From positions 30,448,602 through 30,512,601 of the forward strand of contig JAUJPP010000003.1 of assembly GCA_030562195.1 (NCBI GenBank): a stretch of 64,000 nucleotides of DNA, in the 5' to 3' direction. This DNA is from Nipponacmea schrenckii (taxonomy: Eukaryota; Mollusca; Gastropoda; Lottiidae). Within the stretch, counting starts at the first letter, position 1. Every line of letters starts with the position of its first letter. Shown one piece after another: positions 60,467-64,000 of the stretch. The position numbers and the translations under genes are program-made. The notes under the pieces are model-generated. The model was not told the DNA's origin, ran no database searches, and saw only the letters and a program-made list of their open reading frames with translations.

Positions 60467-62246
60467 ATGGCTACAGAATTCAAACATTCAGATAGGTTTC
60501 CACAAAGTCCAATTTTAATGTGTATCGTTGGTCAATAGGGATCAGGAAAAACACACCTCTTGTTTAAAATGTTAAGGGGGGTTGACAACCTTATCGTTCG
60601 AGGTGTATTTTAATCAAGAAACGTATTAAGTTTATATCCATTCTATTTGGCATCAAAAAAACTCATCTGGTAAAAATTTTATCTCAATCGCTTCAGTAGT
60701 TTGTCAGATATCGGTCCGTGAAGATAATCTATTTATAGAACACAATGGGGTATTCCTCTATGTAGACGTACAAATTACGTTGTCAGTTGACATTTTTGAG
60801 TACTACGTTATCAGCTAAATAAAACTTTTCTACGTTAATTTGTCGATTTGTATTCGGGGAAATTCAGAAGTCACGTGATGTCCCTTAAATCATTACGTCA
60901 CATGTAAACAGAGAAATTTTATGATTGGTGGGTAGGGGTGTTTTGACATATGCTAATCCATTGTTTTAGAACTCCAATTATGTGGTTATCGGTGCATATC
61001 GATGCCTAAAGGTGCCTTAAGATTTCTACAGCATGAAAGAACATGATCGTTAATTACGTAAGGTTAACATGACTTGTGTTTGCAAAATGTTGAAAAAAAA
61101 AACTGCCATTTTTCCAAAAGCATATCTCGCTTACGATTTATCCGATTGTTACAAACTTTGGCTTCAGCTAAAGCTTACGATGTCCTCTATAACTTTAATT
61201 TGTTGTTTTTTTTATATAAAATAATTTTTTTTTTTTAAATTCAATTTTTCGTAAATGCACGCGCAAATTTTTTATTTCTATCAATATCTTCAAAACAAAA
61301 CAAAATTTTCCAAAAAGCCAACGTAACTTTGTAGAGATACATGTAGACTTGTATTGTGCAAAATATCAACATTCTATATTAAATAATTTAGTAGATATGC
61401 TAATTTAATGGAATAATTGACGTTTTTTTCGTTCATCTTTCATACCCTATTTCTCAAAGTTGAAATGTCATAAAGAAATAAATTTTATATTTTTAAATAG
61501 CTGAAAGTCCCCTCTTTCCATTGATATTTATATATTTTAGATAAGTTGATAGTAAGTGGTTGAAATCGTCTATGTTTTTATACATAGGTTTAGGGTTGTC
61601 AAACCCCCTTAACAACACCTCAATTATTAGATTTTGATTGCCTCTACATTTATACATCAACTCCAGATCAATTATATTATCAATTTCGTAAAGGTTTAGA
61701 AAATTTACCGAAAGATGACGTACAGCAAATATTTAATATTAACGAAAACGATGAAGAACTACAAAATAATAACGCACCCGTAGAATTTATTAATTATTGT
61801 ATAAAAGAAAAGAACCCATTGATAACTCTTACCTACATTCAAGTTTTACTCATCAAAAATGTGAATGTTTTTGATTTGTCCAATATTCACAAGAATATGA
61901 AAAACCTGGTTATGTTCGATGACTGCGTAGCACAATCCAACCAAACAGTTCAACAAGAATTCTTTACTAAAGGCAGACATACAATTGCCAATGTATATAT
62001 CAAGCTCAATCATTTTATAGAATGGATGGAATGTTTATTAGAAAGAACGCTTATTGTTTTATTTTGTTTGAATTAAACGATAAAGATCTATCTCAAATAC
62101 TCCAATCAATAATTCATGGTATGGAGAAAGATGAATTTAAAAAACTTTGTAGAGGACAATGGAACAATCCTGACGATCATGGATATATCTTTGTTAATAC
62201 AAGAAAACCAGCTGGACAAAAAGTTATGACAAATATTTGTATTTAA
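60467..62246 (+). pseudogene. packaging ATPase III, split by a MITE
   Basis: The first part 60467-60571 has MATEFKHSDRFPQSPILMCI and a P-loop (GSGKT) with an in-frame stop inside it. The gene resumes at 61613 after a TTAA-flanked insertion: LYIYTSTPDQLYYQFRKGLE, DDVQQIFNINENDEELQNNN, NLVMFDDCVAQSNQTVQQEF (Walker B), a frame change near 61980, then FIRKNAYCFILFELNDKDLS to TAA 62244. Apart from the insert it is colinear with copy II. Confidence 0.88.
60576..61608. mobile_element. TTAA-flanked MITE inserted in ATPase III
   Basis: Flanked by TTAA (60572-60575 and 61609-61612). Ends GGGGGGTTGACAACC and GGGTTGTCAAACCCCC are inverted repeats. In copy II the same place reads GATGTTAACAACACCC with a single TTAA (38813-38816), the empty site. 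1,033 bp, no transposase seen; AT-rich interior. Confidence 0.93.
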
Positions 62247-62249
62247 AAA

Positions 62250-62490
62250 ATGAATAAAATATTAAAGAGAAATAAAGAATACATCAAAACTAAAGGTAAA
62301 ATAAAATCTAAAATTGAAGATAGAAGATTATCGCAAAGGGGAATGTAGGAGAATTTATTCAATTTATTTAGTCTTTTACCAAAACAGAAAACGCTAGAAA
62401 TAGAAAATGTTCTAGAATATTGTTCGATCATCGTTACCCCCAATTTCAAATAGATACCAAACCCTTTGTATATAAATTAACACAAGGATA
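62250..62490 (+). pseudogene. 137-aa capsid-module gene, copy III (shortened)
   Basis: ATG at 62250 (MNKILKRNKEYIKTKGKIKS) lacks three residues near the start compared with copy II. A stop at 62346 and deletions in the Pro-rich part follow; the end (CSIIVTPNFK) is recognisable. Non-functional. Confidence 0.6.
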
Positions 62491-62500
62491 AATAGATTTG

Positions 62501-62580
62501 ATGACCGGCGGAGACATTGCCATTGGGGAATACAATGATTTGATAGAATATTTAAACCTTCTTCAAGCTATTAAAAAACA
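62501..62580 (+). pseudogene. start of the ~120-aa capsid-module gene, copy III
   Basis: ATG at 62501 (MTGGDIAIGEYNDLIEYLNL) equals 37744 minus strand, and is cut after about 27 codons by the short tandem repeat at 62582. Confidence 0.7.
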
Positions 62581-62581
62581 G

Positions 62582-62665
62582 GATTACTGTGACCAAATTA
62601 CCTTGTGCCCGTATTACTGTGATCAAAATACCTTGTGCCCGTATTACTGTGAACAAAATTACCGT
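62582..62665. repeat. three 33 bp tandem units
   Basis: ATTACTGTGACCAAATTACC / ATTACTGTGATCAAAATACC / ATTACTGTGAACAAAATTAC, the first two followed by TTGTGCCCGT. It marks the break point of Polinton fragment III. Confidence 0.85.
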
Positions 62666-63137
62666 TCCCCCTCGTATCTGCTTTTGACTTGGCTTTATCC
62701 ATAACTTTTTCATTCATAGATTCAGTTTCAGTGGACAATAAATGTCTAAGCCTAAAAATGGTAAATCCTTGTGCTTGATATATGATACTTAAGATAGATA
62801 GTCAGAGCACGAACATTGTATGTCTAGACATAGCAGTTGTGTGTCCAGAAATAGTTTGCAATGATGAACTTATCAGGAATTTAAACTGCTATTTCTGTCT
62901 AAACAGTAATTGGAGATTTTTTTTTATATAAACAGTATTTATTTTCACTGGATTGGGCAGCAGGCTACGCCTATATAAACCCTCTCCAGACAAACATATT
63001 TTACAGATAAACATATTTACAGACAAAAATATTTACAGACAAACATAGAAAATAGAGAATTATTTACATTCAAACATAACATACAGATATATACTCTGGA
63101 TGAGAATGGTGAAAGTACGTTTGATAATTTTGAAGTA
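62666..63137. other. spacer and LINE 3' flank
   Basis: No gene. Contains a short repeat of ACATATTTACAGACAAA-type units at about 62990-63050, probably in the 3' untranslated part of the minus-strand LINE. Confidence 0.5.
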
Positions 63138-64000
63138 TTATATCTTGAATCTTCTGCTGATGTCGAAAAAGTTATGAATTTGTTCGAAAATTTTTCTAGA
63201 GGTGTCTATATCATCTGGAATGCCGAAAAGGAGAATATCGATGTTGTGATAGATTATAGGTAAGAGTAGGATAGATAGGTTCCGGGCATCTGAATGTAAG
63301 GGGCATTCTAAGAGAAAACGGTAAGTATCTTCATTTGAATGACCACAACTGCAAGCAGGACTGTCAGAAATGTGCCTTTTATATTTATGCTCGTTTAAAT
63401 CGCTACAAGAAAGACGAAGGCGACAGTGAATAATTTGGTTTGCTCTTTTTCCAAAAGAATAGTATCTAGGTTCACTTTGATCCTGAGAATTTAGAGCGGA
63501 GTTAAAGGAAGATATTGATCGAGAGTTTCTAACTGAAGCATCAAGTTTGTTCCATTCACGAATAGCTGATGGGATAAAGGAATTTCCAAATGTATTTGTT
63601 CTATATTTATATTCGTCAAATTCAAGTTCATTTCTGAGTTGGTAGTTTGTTTGGGTTTTGGTTAGATGTTCTTTTAAATACGCAGGGGTCATGTCATTTT
63701 GTATCTTATAGATTAGTTTTAGTTTAGTTTAGTTATTAGTCAGTTCTGCTGTGCACCCATCCCAAATTGTGTCACAGTAGTCAAAGTCTGTATTTAAGAG
63801 ATCGTAAGCAGTTTACAAGTCTACTTGTCTTAGTGATGATTCCGAGGATATGCTTATCCCACTTACAATTCATTTGAAAGGTCAGTCCGAGATGCTTGTG
63901 CGAGTCAACTTCTTGTATAGGTGTATTATCTAAACTAAGGGTAGGCAGTGGAGGGTTTCTTTTAGTAGTCAGTGCCAGTGTTTCAGTCTTCTGTGGATTG
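63138..64000 (-). pseudogene. LINE ORF2 C-terminal part, open at the window edge
   Basis: 63692-63138 (minus) reads FGNSFIPSAIREWNKLDASV, HCRLRLSCSDLNEHKYKRHI, SPACSCGHSNEDTYRFLLEC: the C-terminal zinc-finger-like region after RT in several LINE clades. Upstream to 64000 a second frame has SHKHLGLTFQMNCKWDKHIL, the RT thumb, with a frame change and stops near 63725-63790. The RT palm lies outside the window. 554 bp of the terminal frame are intact, so this copy is comparatively young. Confidence 0.85.

Larger units (their letters stand above)
54885..62585 (+). mobile_element. Polinton fragment III (capsid module), multiply interrupted
   Basis: Left part 54936-55260 repeats the PLA2 remnant and following region of fragment I (TTATTTCGTCTCCGGAGACA, then TCATTCAATTCATTTTGAAG). 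From 57640 it carries, in plus orientation: GFFSGL protein, major capsid, 38-codon gene, minor-capsid-like, ATPase, 137-aa gene and start of the 120-aa gene, the same order as the minus-strand module of Polinton II. Inserted are a Penelope tail, a fold-back island with LINE, and a TTAA MITE. It stops at 62580 in a short tandem repeat. Confidence 0.85.

Overview
This is AT-rich eukaryotic nuclear DNA from an animal. It has spliced-gene signals (GT/AG boundaries), tRNA-derived SINEs, LINEs, Penelope-type GIY-YIG sequences, LTR retrotransposons, DNA transposons and large virus-like Polinton/Maverick elements. The repertoire and the internal repeats flanked by ATACGCCCAC/GTGGGCGTAT suggest a marine invertebrate, most likely a mollusc; that is inference, because no diagnostic host gene is complete here. 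Nearly every recognisable coding region belongs to a mobile element and is broken. Host coding sequence is limited to a good protein-kinase exon near 46.1 kb and two weaker exon candidates.

Layout. 1-0.65 kb: GIY-YIG end of a retroelement, minus strand. 1.7-8.9 kb: decayed Ty3/gypsy-type element on the minus strand (Gag, protease, RT, RNase H remnant, integrase, and an envelope-like ORF beyond pol). 9.1-9.5 kb: Penelope-like GIY-YIG end. 9.5-11.6 kb: spliced Harbinger (HARBI1-like) transposase that has lost catalytic segments. 11.5-13.6 kb: fold-back and MITE sequences. 14.2-16.5 kb: hAT transposase fragment abutting a BEL/Pao gag. 17-22.9 kb: two broken LINE copies, each carrying the same ~470 bp insert, around a ~620 bp tandem repeat rich in AGGTCA half-sites, one unit of which holds a SINE with an 18 bp target duplication. 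23.7 kb: possible host exon. 26.2-29.4 kb: DUF6589-type gene whose intron is filled by a ~160 bp tandem repeat.

29.7-43.8 kb is the most interesting part. One Polinton end-fragment (29.7-31.4 kb) abuts a second, nearly full-span Polinton (31.37-43.80 kb). The plus-strand module runs from its left terminal repeat: phospholipase A2-like protein fused to integrase, adenain-type protease, a long repetitive fibre-like protein with a phage-tail-fibre-like motif, a two-TM protein, and the C-terminal part of a protein-primed DNA polymerase B. The minus-strand module carries the capsid genes: major capsid protein, a 38-codon gene, a minor-capsid-like protein, the packaging ATPase, two unknowns and a penton-like protein. 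The two modules converge with overlapping stop codons at 36.62 kb. A LINE, a 500-N gap and an inverted ATPase fragment occupy its right part.

46.1 kb: kinase exon. 46.5-54.9 kb: complete-length Ty3/gypsy-type LTR retrotransposon on the plus strand, with ~870 bp LTRs differing by only about 2% but with broken ORFs. 54.9-62.6 kb: third Polinton fragment, carrying the same capsid module in the same gene order, interrupted by a Penelope tail, a fold-back island plus LINE, and a TTAA-flanked MITE whose empty site is preserved in the second Polinton. 63.1-64 kb: another LINE ORF2 end running off the window. Because three copies of the capsid module can be compared, many breaks (stops, indels, insertions) can be placed exactly. 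The elements are not expected to be autonomous as assembled.
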